Positions 1 to 5,228 of a DNA stretch of 5,228 nt are shown one piece after another. Source of the DNA: Bacillota bacterium (GTDB lineage Bacteria; Bacillota; Clostridia; Lachnospirales; Lachnospiraceae); assembly GCA_017861355.1 (NCBI GenBank), contig JAGFXQ010000264.1, positions 1-5,228 of the forward strand, written 5' to 3'. The notes under the pieces were generated by a model. That model was given only the letters and a program-made list of their open reading frames with translations. It made no database searches and was not told where the DNA came from. Every line of letters begins with the position of its first letter. Position 1 is the first letter of the stretch. The position numbers and the translations under genes were made by a program.

Positions 1-336
1 CTTCTCGTTCTGTGTGACCTCTGTTGCCACCTTGTCCTCATTAGCTTCTCTAACCTTCTCTTCGATCTTCGCAGACTCTACCATTCTCGGTTCCTTATTT
101 GTCATTGGTAAATATTTACTGCAACCAGTTAGTTCCAATAGAAGCATCGCTGTCAGCACTACAGTCTTCACGCAATTTCCAATTCTACTTATTCTACTAA
201 TTCCACTAATTCTTTTGTTGCTTCTAATTACTTCCTTCGATCTTACCCTAGACCTTCGGTCCTTCTCCGTCGTGGTGATTTGGTCGATCACTTCTTCTCT
301 GCCTGTCCCTTTTACTCTAACAATGACATCTCTCAT
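1..336 (-). CDS. Probable lipoprotein, N-terminal part (gene runs off left edge)
   Basis: I do not recognise the family. Reading leftwards from ATG at 336, 112 codons are open to the window edge, so the C-terminus is missing. Residues 56-72 read VKTVVLTAMLLLELTGC, a short hydrophobic stretch ending in an LTGC lipobox. If used, Cys72 would be lipidated and the rest anchored outside the membrane. The segment after it is rich in Lys and Glu, as expected for a lipoprotein linker. Two starts are possible. ATG 336 follows an in-frame stop closely, but it puts about 55 basic residues before the signal and has only a weak G-rich ribosome site. GTG 171 gives a normal lipoprotein signal (VKTVV...), with a weak GGAA site. 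Residues around 43-52 form Ile-Ser-Arg/Gly triplets encoded by a 9-bp repeat. Glu68 inside the hydrophobic core is unusual. A sigma-A-like promoter lies upstream on the correct strand. The antisense frame at 14-394 has the greasy, low-complexity composition of a shadow. The strand is fairly secure; the function is unknown. Confidence 0.55.
   Translation of the reverse strand, partial: MRDVIVRVKGTGREEVIDQITTTEKDRRSRVRSKEVIRSNKRISGISRISRIGNCVKTVVLTAMLLLELTGCSKYLPMTNKEPRMVESAKIEEKVREANEDKVATEVTQNEK
181..216. repeat. Degenerate 9-bp tandem repeat inside the lipoprotein gene
   Basis: Four 9-bp units follow one another on the plus strand: AATTCTACT, TATTCTACT, AATTCCACT and AATTCTTTT, the last one degenerate. 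On the coding (minus) strand they give Ile-Ser-Arg/Gly triplets just before the putative signal peptide. The period is a multiple of three, so changes in copy number would keep the frame. Confidence 0.6.
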
Positions 337-398
337 CCCTATTCCCGTACGGTACTTCTATGATGTTTCTTACCGTAGTTCTCACTTTCTCTAATTAG

Positions 399-427
399 TT
401 TATAGTATAAACAAATCACAATTTCAA
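399..427 (-). promoter_or_regulatory. Sigma-A-like promoter for the lipoprotein gene
   Basis: On the minus strand, TTGAAA (427-422) and TATAAA (404-399) are separated by 17 bp. Each hexamer differs from the vegetative consensus by one base. Transcription would start near 392, about 56 bases before ATG 336. It lies just downstream of the hydrolase gene's terminator, which suggests the lipoprotein gene is transcribed independently. Confidence 0.6.
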
Positions 428-470
428 TATACCATATTTCTCCATCTATGACAACAAAATACAAGGGGGC

Positions 471-513
471 AAAAAGGGCTGCCGCACTCATGTACTGATC
501 GTATGCGGCAGCC
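471..513 (-). terminator. Intrinsic terminator of the LysM-GH18 gene
   Basis: A perfect 10-bp GC-rich stem, GGCTGCCGCA (477-486) with TGCGGCAGCC (504-513), encloses a 17-nt loop. Reading the minus strand, the stem is followed by a C and five T residues (475-471), the classic Rho-independent layout. It lies about 90 bp after the hydrolase stop codon and before the promoter of the next minus-strand gene. Confidence 0.85.
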
Positions 514-618
514 TCTTAATCCGATTCCTATTGTCATTCCTATGTTACCAGAACAGACCGGTACAATGAGACGGACTATCTTTCTTAATCCCGATGCTTA
601 ATGTCATTCCTTCGTTAC
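514..618. repeat. Imperfect 36-bp direct repeat spanning the hydrolase stop codon
   Basis: Copies at 514-548 and 583-618 share about 30 of 36 aligned columns (five mismatches, one gap), with starts 69 bp apart. The right copy contains the last codons and TGA of the hydrolase gene; the left copy abuts the terminator stem. The 34 bp between them show nothing recognisable. The pattern suggests an old local duplication of the gene's 3' end that has since drifted. Confidence 0.65.
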
Positions 619-1887
619 TGCGTACTGAGAAGCTACCACCAACCAAAGTCCCGGGAAGTAGTTCATGATTTGCCATACTCCGGCACCGTTTAGCTTTAAC
701 TCCGGAATCAAAGCCAGCTTCGCCTGCATACTCCTGACATCATCAAACCATACGACATGCTCCACCCCTTCTGCAGTCGTATAATTATAGAAGGGGGCTT
801 GGGCGGTCTCATCAAACTGAATCGTCACGCCATACTGCGCTGCACGTTCGATCGCCTTCTGATTACTGATGGATTCTGCTGCGGTCACTTTACTGACAAA
901 GGGGAGCGGCCAATCATAAGCATAATTCGGAATTCCCATCAAAATCTTATTCGGATCGATTACTGTGACACCATATTCCAATACTCTCCGAACATTATTC
1001 AGAGGAGCGGTTGCCATCGGAGGACCGTAGGTATATCCCCACTCATATGTCATAAGAAGTACTAAATCGGCAACAGCTCCGATGGTTGGGTAGTCATGGG
1101 CTTCATATAATAATCCGGTCATTTCACCGGAGGTCTTGGGGGCAAGTGCTACCAGGGTCAGATACCCCTCCGCATCCAGTCTTTTATTTACCGCAGTAAT
1201 AAAATTCAAGAAGTTTTGTTTATCCTCCGGCAGTACGAATTCAAAATCGATATCAAGGCCGCGGTAGCCTTTCGCCTTGATATTTGCAACAATATTATTG
1301 ATTAAATTGGCCTGCGCGGTAGGATTAGTAAACATCTGATGTGCAACCTGACTATTGAAAGCCCCATCTGCAGTCATCGGCGCAAGCATCATAATCGGTT
1401 CTACACCGAATTCTTTGGCAATCGCAATCAATTCTTCATCCTCAATCGGCACCAGCTCCCCAGCCGGAGTGAAACCGTAGGTAAAGATTGAGAGATAAGT
1501 CAAAAAAGGCAGGGTACGTCTTAGTACCGCACGATCAATGAAGGGGTAAGCATAACCGTTAATCACGAGGGTATCACGAACTTCGTCACCCTGATAAGTG
1601 ATAACCAATACTTCTCCCGGGTTAAGCGCTTCATTTACCGCTATCCTTGGATTATTCTGAAGAATTCGGTTCGGTGTAGTGCCATATTTTTCGGCGATGC
1701 TGAACAAAGTATCTCCTTGCACCACAGTGTGAACCACATCCGGAACCCGAATTCCGAGGCTCTGACCGATCACCAGCTTTTCCGGATTTGGAAGCTCATT
1801 TTCTATAATAATTCGCTCTGCTGTTACTCCGTATTGTGCAGCAATAGAGCTTAAGGTATCTCCTTCCTTCACTACATGAATCGTCAT
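604..1887 (-). CDS. sleL: SleL/YaaH-like spore peptidoglycan hydrolase (2x LysM + GH18)
   Basis: This is a 427-residue protein, the same length I recall for Bacillus subtilis YaaH/SleL, a cortical fragment-lytic N-acetylglucosaminidase that acts on spore cortex peptidoglycan in germination. LysM domain 1 spans about residues 3-48 (HVVKEGDTLSSIA) and LysM 2 about 52-97 (HTVVQGDTLFSIAEKYG); both bind glycan. The GH18 domain covers roughly 107-420. Its DxDxE motif appears as GLDIDFE with catalytic Glu216, followed by LMTYEWGY and a late GAGVW strand. There is no signal peptide, as in SleL, which is made in the mother cell and deposited on the spore. The start at 1887 is chosen over an in-frame ATG at 1935 because AAAGGATG sits just upstream, the protein then opens at LysM 1, and ATG 1935 falls inside the likely promoter. 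The gene is monocistronic, with its own terminator. A related family member such as YdhD cannot be excluded. Confidence 0.9.
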   Translation of the reverse strand: MTIHVVKEGDTLSSIAAQYGVTAERIIIENELPNPEKLVIGQSLGIRVPDVVHTVVQGDTLFSIAEKYGTTPNRILQNNPRIAVNEALNPGEVLVITYQGDEVRDTLVINGYAYPFIDRAVLRRTLPFLTYLSIFTYGFTPAGELVPIEDEELIAIAKEFGVEPIMMLAPMTADGAFNSQVAHQMFTNPTAQANLINNIVANIKAKGYRGLDIDFEFVLPEDKQNFLNFITAVNKRLDAEGYLTLVALAPKTSGEMTGLLYEAHDYPTIGAVADLVLLMTYEWGYTYGPPMATAPLNNVRRVLEYGVTVIDPNKILMGIPNYAYDWPLPFVSKVTAAESISNQKAIERAAQYGVTIQFDETAQAPFYNYTTAEGVEHVVWFDDVRSMQAKLALIPELKLNGAGVWQIMNYFPGLWLVVASQYAVTKE

Positions 1888-1922
1888 ATACAACATCCTT
1901 TTATTTATAAAAGCCTTACAAT

Positions 1923-1950
1923 TAATATATGCCATCAGAATATGTTTGTG
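1923..1950 (-). promoter_or_regulatory. Sigma-K-like (late mother-cell) promoter for the hydrolase
   Basis: On the minus strand, CAC (1950-1948), 16 bp, then CATATATTA (1931-1923) fits the sigma-K pattern AC, 16-17 bp, CATAnnnTA. Transcription would start near 1915, leaving a short leader with the ribosome site before ATG 1887. Sigma-E and sigma-K sites overlap in consensus, so sigma-E use is possible. Further upstream, TTGACA (2022-2017) has only a 19-bp spacing to TATTAT and is a weaker candidate. Confidence 0.5.
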
Positions 1951-2058
1951 AAATTTTTTGTTCTACGTTGCATCCTGTGGCTACCTATCGTATAATACTA
2001 ATAACAATGTTGTATTTGTCAAATTTAGGATTATTAGCAGAGAAAAGGTCAACACTTC

Positions 2059-2097
2059 AAATTATAATGGTACCTGGAACATGATTAATTGTAATTT
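2059..2097. promoter_or_regulatory. AT-rich inverted repeat and -10 box upstream of the flavin reductase gene
   Basis: AAATTATAAT (2059-2068) and ATTGTAATTT (2088-2097) are inverted copies with one mismatch (a G-U wobble in RNA), separated by 19 bp. The left arm contains a perfect TATAAT (2063-2068) that could be the -10 box for the plus-strand gene; no good -35 lies 17 bp upstream. The overlap with a possible -10 would suit a repressor operator, but AT-rich DNA makes chance symmetry likely. Confidence 0.3.
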
Positions 2098-2127
2098 CTG
2101 AAAAATATTAAAGGAGAAATGAAACAC

Positions 2128-2652
2128 ATGCATGATTTTAAAGAAATTTTACCGGATATGATACGTAAGAATCCATTTCAGATGATAGGTAAAGAATGGA
2201 TGTTGATTACTGCAGGTGATAAGAATAAAGTTAATACAATGACTGCCTCCTGGGGTGGTCTTGGTGTTATGTATGGCAAAAATGTAGCTTTTATTGTGGT
2301 ACGCCCTCAGCGTTATACGAAGGAATTTCTGGATCAGGCGGATACCTTCTCTCTCAGCTTTCTGGAGAAAGGCTACAAAAAGGAATTGAATTACCTCGGA
2401 AGTGTTTCCGGTCGTACGGAAGATAAGATTACAAAGAGCGGGCTAACCCTTGATTATTTTGAAGAAACTCCATTTTTTGCGGAAGCAGAGAATGTGCTTA
2501 TCTGTAAGAAGCTCTATGTTCAACAGATGAGCGGAGAATGTCTTATCGAAGAGCGTTTCAATAATACCTTCTTTCCAAATGGGGATTATCATTATCTTTA
2601 TATTGCCGAGATAACAAATGCCCTTAAGGCAATAATGAATAAGACGGTTTAA
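2128..2652 (+). CDS. Flavin reductase-like, FMN-binding split-barrel protein
   Basis: This 174-residue protein fits the flavin reductase family typical of Clostridia, which bind FMN in a split beta-barrel and may reduce flavin or pass electrons from NAD(P)H; the physiological substrate is unknown. Evidence is the N-terminal NPFQMIGKEWMLITAG, the flavin-site region NTMTASWGGLGVMYGKN (about residues 33-49), then VVRPQRYTKEFLDQADTFSLSFL and YLGSVSGR. It is soluble, with no signal peptide or membrane segment. The upstream AAAGGAG ends 2 bases before ATG 2119 and 11 bases before ATG 2128. The first spacing is too short for normal initiation, so 2128 is preferred; 2119 would add only Met-Lys-His. 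The gene stands alone, divergent from the hydrolase gene and convergent with the esterase gene. The fold assignment is firm; the reaction is inferred from the family. Confidence 0.85.
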   Translation: MHDFKEILPDMIRKNPFQMIGKEWMLITAGDKNKVNTMTASWGGLGVMYGKNVAFIVVRPQRYTKEFLDQADTFSLSFLEKGYKKELNYLGSVSGRTEDKITKSGLTLDYFEETPFFAEAENVLICKKLYVQQMSGECLIEERFNNTFFPNGDYHYLYIAEITNALKAIMNKTV

Positions 2653-2654
2653 GC

Positions 2655-2670
2655 ACCTAATTAATTAGGT
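2655..2670. repeat. Perfect 16-bp palindrome just after the flavin reductase stop
   Basis: ACCTAATTAATTAGGT equals its own reverse complement and begins 2 bp after the TAA stop. AAGCAC occurs on both sides (2651-2656 and 2675-2680). It could be a protein-binding site or a very weak hairpin. No T-tract follows, so it is not a convincing terminator. Confidence 0.45.
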
Positions 2671-2718
2671 ATATAAGCACTTAACTCTCACCTCCTGAAT
2701 ACTCGGAGCAATAAGCGT

Positions 2719-2816
2719 AAAAAATTAATGTGTACCCAACAGATTCCCGTTTCTCCCCGGAGGTGATCGATTCGTAGATCTATTACTGAGGAGCGGTATC
2801 TGCTGCGTACACATTA
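2719..2816 (-). terminator. Long imperfect hairpin with T-tract; candidate terminator of the esterase gene or structured RNA
   Basis: TAATGTGTAC (2726-2735) pairs perfectly with GTACACATTA (2807-2816). Inside that stem, CAGAT (2740-2744) pairs with ATCTG (2798-2802), and shorter CC/GG and CTCC/GGAG helices continue inward, giving a 91-nt stem with internal loops. On the minus strand the stem is followed by AA and six T residues (2724-2719), as for a Rho-independent terminator of the esterase gene ending at 2878. The hairpin is longer and more branched than most terminators. On the plus strand no good T-tract follows. I do not recognise a known RNA family. Confidence 0.5.
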
Positions 2817-2877
2817 TTATGTTATTGGGAAACATCTAAATTCAGGCTACATCTAATTATCAATTCTGCCATTCTGA

Positions 2878-3687
2878 CTATAGATTATTGATCCAGGTCC
2901 CGAGCAAAGTAATCCATGTCTGACATTCCGTCGGTAACGGTCCTTTGTCATGGATACTTCTGGTCTCTTCATTTGCAAGAGAAAGTCCATGCGAACCCTT
3001 TGGGTAGATGTGAAGTTCAAAGGGAACCTTCTTCTCGCTCATCGCTTTGGTGAATAACATCGTATTCTCAACCGGTACTAAGCCATCCTCAAAGGTATGC
3101 CATAAGAAACAGGGTGGCAGGTATTCCGTCACTCTCTTCTCTAAGGACATCTGATCAACCAGTTCCTCATACCGATCCTGCAGTAAAGCATGAAAGGAAT
3201 CTCTGTGAGCATATTCCCCGGAGCTGATTACCGGATAACAAAGCACACAACCATTGGGTTGATAGTTCGTCTTCGGAATCCCCATAATCTCCTCAAGAAA
3301 TGGCTCATGCCATAAGGTTCCCATACTTGCTGCAAGGTGACCTCCTGCTGAGAATCCCATCACCAGAATGCGGTCGCTTCTTACATTCCATTCCTTTGCA
3401 TGCTCTCTCGCATAAGCTAATGATTTCGCCAGTTGAGTTAATGCAGTGGGGAACTTTGCGGGATATACGGTATATCGAAGAATCGCAACATGAATTCCCC
3501 TTGCATTCAGCTGAATCGCAACCGGTTCTGCTTCCCGTTCGGATACAAATCGATATCCGCCACCGGGACACAGAATTACGAGAGGACGTGTTCTGTTCTC
3601 ATCAATTTCCTCGGAATTATTCAGAAGATAAGTCGTCAGTGTTGCCTCCTGCCCATCTACCTCAATCTTAATCTCTTGATATCTCAT
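2878..3687 (-). CDS. Alpha/beta-hydrolase esterase (lipase/acetylesterase-like)
   Basis: This 269-residue serine hydrolase probably cleaves short-chain esters; the family includes acetyl-xylan and other carbohydrate esterases, but the substrate cannot be read from the sequence. All catalytic elements are visible. The oxyanion-hole loop is CPGGGY (residues 40-45), the nucleophile elbow is GFSAGG with Ser113, the acid is probably Asp201 in FEDGLVP, and the base is His233 in GSHGLSL. REAEPVA (51-57) and RYTVYP (71-76) are typical of this subgroup. No signal peptide or membrane segment is seen, so it should act in the cytoplasm, for instance on imported acetylated oligosaccharides. ATG 3687 follows AGGAAAGG at suitable spacing. 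A 115-bp gap separates it from the upstream deacylase gene on the same strand; it could have its own promoter or receive readthrough. Confidence 0.88.
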   Translation of the reverse strand: MRYQEIKIEVDGQEATLTTYLLNNSEEIDENRTRPLVILCPGGGYRFVSEREAEPVAIQLNARGIHVAILRYTVYPAKFPTALTQLAKSLAYAREHAKEWNVRSDRILVMGFSAGGHLAASMGTLWHEPFLEEIMGIPKTNYQPNGCVLCYPVISSGEYAHRDSFHALLQDRYEELVDQMSLEKRVTEYLPPCFLWHTFEDGLVPVENTMLFTKAMSEKKVPFELHIYPKGSHGLSLANEETRSIHDKGPLPTECQTWITLLGTWINNL

Positions 3688-3735
3688 CTTGTCTTTCCTT
3701 TCCTGTATCTGTTATGATATAACAAAAGTGTAGTA

Positions 3736-3766
3736 CGGATATTACATGCTTGCTTGATGATATCCG
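3736..3766. repeat. Inverted repeat between the deacylase and esterase genes
   Basis: CGGATAT (3736-3742) and ATATCCG (3760-3766) are perfect inverted copies with 17 bp between. Read on the minus strand, it lies after the deacylase stop (3803) and about 50 bp before the esterase start. It may be a weak terminator, but the stem is short and only a broken T-run follows at a distance, or an operator for the esterase gene. The evidence does not decide between them. Confidence 0.35.
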
Positions 3767-3802
3767 ATTGGAGCTGGTGATCATGGATTAAAATATCGAC
3801 AA

Positions 3803-4288
3803 TCAATCCGGCTGTTCTTCCCGCCAACCCTTGCAGACATCGACCCACTTAAGGCTGCCCGAGTAACTCTCAAGCTCATCACAGGTTAGTTCAATGGCGG
3901 AATTGCTGCTGCCACAGGCAGGAAATACCGTGGTAAAACGCTTCATCGAGATATCGGAATAGACCGGAAGCTCCTGATTAAGAGCAAAGGGGCAGACCCC
4001 ACCAACAGCGTGCCCTGTATATTCCAGAACCTCCTCCGCAGTCAACATCTTGGCTTTCATATTAAATTCCGACTTAAATCTGGCATTATCAATTCTTGCA
4101 TCTCCTGCCGTGATAATCAATACTGCACCATCCTCCGACTTAAAGGACAATGTCTTTGCTATCCTGCTTGGTGTAACGCCTAAGACCTCAGCCGCCAGTT
4201 CCACGGTTGCACTTGAGGTTTCAAACTCACGAATATCACCCTCCTTACCCCATTGCTTCAGATATTCTCTGACTTTATCAATTGCCAT
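3803..4288 (-). CDS. YbaK/EbsC-family aminoacyl-tRNA deacylase (trans-editing protein)
   Basis: This 161-residue protein matches the YbaK/EbsC/ProX-like editing superfamily, freestanding cytoplasmic proteins that hydrolyse mischarged tRNAs such as Cys-tRNA(Pro) or Ala-tRNA(Pro). Evidence is ELAAEVLGVTPSRIAKTLSF (residues 30-48), where Lys45 sits where the conserved YbaK lysine is expected, then ITAGDARID (59-67) and the family motif GGVCPFAL (96-103). Length and the GVCPF motif resemble the Bacillus YwhH branch more than Escherichia coli YbaK. The exact tRNA specificity is therefore uncertain. A strong AGGAGG (4304-4299) lies 10 bp before ATG 4288 and starts within 3 bp of the upstream gene's stop codon. 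With only 18 bp between the two reading frames, cotranscription with the CoiA-like gene is likely. Confidence 0.88.
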   Translation of the reverse strand: MAIDKVREYLKQWGKEGDIREFETSSATVELAAEVLGVTPSRIAKTLSFKSEDGAVLIITAGDARIDNARFKSEFNMKAKMLTAEEVLEYTGHAVGGVCPFALNQELPVYSDISMKRFTTVFPACGSSNSAIELTCDELESYSGSLKWVDVCKGWREEQPD

Positions 4289-4306
4289 CTTACTGCTTCC
4301 TCCTAT

Positions 4307-5228
4307 TTATACAGACTTCATAATTGCATCATAATATTTCTTCGCTACGAGATGTCCATCCCCTTGCTCAATCAGATGAATACACTTCTCATAGATTACC
4401 GGATTAAGTCCAAGTGCCAGTATCTCTTCATCGCTTCTTCGTGTTAATCTTGGCCTTGGCTCCATTGGCTCTAGCGGCTCTATTTGCACGATTGGCTCTA
4501 TTGGCACTGTCTCCATTCTTCTTCGGTATTCCTCCATCCGCTTCTGTTCTTCTTCCTCAAGACGTTGTCGTTCCTCTCTGAGCTGCTTTAGCTTGTCCTG
4601 CGTTCGCTGATAACTACGGTTCTCTTCTTCGATCTGCTGTACCAGTTTGTCACAAAGCGCATCAAAGTCACAGAGCATCTGTCCGGTCTCATCCATAGTC
4701 AGCTCTGAGATTCGATAGTTCTTCCTGACCGATTTAAAATGTCTCTCTGCACCCAGCCGATATCCATAGCTTCTCCGCAGTATCAGCTCTTCCTTCTCTA
4801 CATCCAGGAAGGCTACATAACCCATCGCCTTTTGAAGCAGATTCTGGTACCAGTCCAACTGCTTTGTATTCTTCTCCTGACGTACTCCCAGAATATAGAT
4901 TACCTTAATCCGGTGCGTCTGATAATAATCATCTCTCTCTCGGAACTTCGTCAGGCTGTTATTCACCAAGCGGTAATCGATTACCATGGGTTGATCTCTA
5001 TTATCACAGAACAGTGTACCATACATCCCATTCTCCAGCCGGTACCTTGCCTGTATACTTCTCTCCGGATAGCTTCGTCTCAACAGCTGGTATATTAGTC
5101 TCTTTCCCTTCTTTAGCTCTTCTGACTCCTGTCCACTTTCGTAATCACATTCCAGTGTATCATAATGAGCGAAGTAAGGTTCCTTGACCGGACCGGCTGC
5201 TAAGTAGACCGGCGCACTACATTCCACG
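4307..5228 (-). CDS. CoiA-like protein with coiled coil and Pro/Glu linker (start beyond right edge)
   Basis: The visible 307 codons lack the true N-terminus; the GTG at 5227 is just the edge of the window. Residue numbers count from it. The opening CSAPVYLAAGPVKEPYFAH (3-21) matches the CoiA pattern (zinc cysteine, PV-L-x-G, P-x-FAH), followed by ESEELKKGKRLIYQLL (34-49). CoiA proteins carry a PD-(D/E)XK-type nuclease region and assist DNA processing in natural competence. The matching region (about 60-115) reads YRLENGMYGTLFCDN, then VIDYRL and VIYILG. The usual RADV acidic site appears replaced, and IE-x-Q has become ID-x-R, so nuclease activity is doubtful. Residues about 190-240 form a highly charged coiled coil. 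Residues 242-260 are a repetitive Pro-Glu linker, and a short C-terminal helical segment follows. It overlaps nothing and precedes the deacylase gene by 18 bp. The CoiA assignment is by motif only; the role is unknown. Confidence 0.65.
   Translation of the reverse strand, partial: VECSAPVYLAAGPVKEPYFAHYDTLECDYESGQESEELKKGKRLIYQLLRRSYPERSIQARYRLENGMYGTLFCDNRDQPMVIDYRLVNNSLTKFRERDDYYQTHRIKVIYILGVRQEKNTKQLDWYQNLLQKAMGYVAFLDVEKEELILRRSYGYRLGAERHFKSVRKNYRISELTMDETGQMLCDFDALCDKLVQQIEEENRSYQRTQDKLKQLREERQRLEEEEQKRMEEYRRRMETVPIEPIVQIEPLEPMEPRPRLTRRSDEEILALGLNPVIYEKCIHLIEQGDGHLVAKKYYDAIMKSV
4448..4507. repeat. 9-bp repeats encoding the Pro/Glu linker of the CoiA-like protein
   Basis: TTGGCTCCA/TTGGCTCTA-type units occur at 4456, 4465 and 4492, with a truncated CGGCTCTA at 4475. 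On the coding strand they read as Pro-Ile/Leu/Met-Glu triplets (IEP, LEP, MEP), forming a stiff acidic linker after the coiled coil. Units are in frame, so copy number can change without a frameshift. Confidence 0.7.

Noticed and set aside
14..394. 126-codon plus-strand open frame
   Set aside because: It is antisense to a better-supported minus-strand frame with a lipobox and promoter, and its Ser/Leu/Ile-rich composition is typical of a shadow frame.
1888..1935. N-terminal extension of the hydrolase from ATG 1935
   Set aside because: That ATG lies inside the likely promoter, has no good ribosome site, and adds 16 residues outside the LysM domain; ATG 1887 has AAAGGATG just upstream.
2655..2670. 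Palindrome considered as the terminator of the flavin reductase gene
   Set aside because: It is AT-rich with only about 6 bp of usable stem and no T-tract follows.
3300..3717. Several open frames of 75-123 codons on both strands
   Set aside because: They overlap the esterase gene, whose catalytic motifs are all intact, and show no recognisable domain.
4448..4507. Short repeats considered as a CRISPR array or integration site
   Set aside because: Units are only 9 bp, degenerate and in frame within a coding region, with no unique spacers.
4739..5098. 119-codon plus-strand open frame
   Set aside because: It lies antisense inside the CoiA-like gene and has no ribosome site or recognisable domain.

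Overview
The window looks like a chromosomal segment from a low-to-mid-GC, endospore-forming Firmicute, probably of class Clostridia (a Lachnospiraceae-like genome would fit). This rests on the gene content: a spore-cortex-type LysM/GH18 hydrolase behind a sigma-K-like promoter, a clostridial-type flavin reductase, and AGGAGG ribosome binding sites. It is an inference from family knowledge, since no taxonomic marker gene is present.

Layout, left to right. (1) Positions 1-336, minus strand: the 5' part of a probable lipoprotein gene running off the left edge, with a good sigma-A-type promoter at 399-427. (2) A strong intrinsic terminator at 471-513 ends the next gene upstream on the same strand. 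That gene (604-1887, minus) encodes a 427-residue protein with two LysM domains and a glycoside hydrolase family 18 domain, resembling SleL/YaaH of Bacillus spores. A 36-bp imperfect direct repeat spans its stop codon and recurs next to the terminator. (3) A divergent intergenic region (1888-2127) carries a sigma-K-like promoter for the hydrolase and an AT-rich inverted repeat ahead of a plus-strand flavin-reductase-like gene (2128-2652). (4) A 225-bp convergent gap (2653-2877) holds a perfect 16-bp palindrome and a long imperfect hairpin with a T-tract on the minus strand. (5) Three minus-strand genes follow: an alpha/beta-hydrolase esterase (2878-3687), a YbaK/EbsC-type aminoacyl-tRNA deacylase (3803-4288), and a CoiA-like protein (4307 to beyond the right edge). 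The last two are 18 bp apart and probably cotranscribed.

The genes do not form one obvious pathway. The hydrolase belongs to spore germination or cortex remodelling; the esterase, flavin reductase and tRNA editing protein are housekeeping or accessory metabolic functions. I see no mobile element, CRISPR array, tRNA or rRNA, and no convincing new multi-gene system. The points most worth a second look are the CoiA-like protein, whose nuclease signature looks degenerate and which has a repetitive Pro/Glu linker, the structured convergent intergenic region, and the lipoprotein gene hidden opposite a longer antisense open frame.
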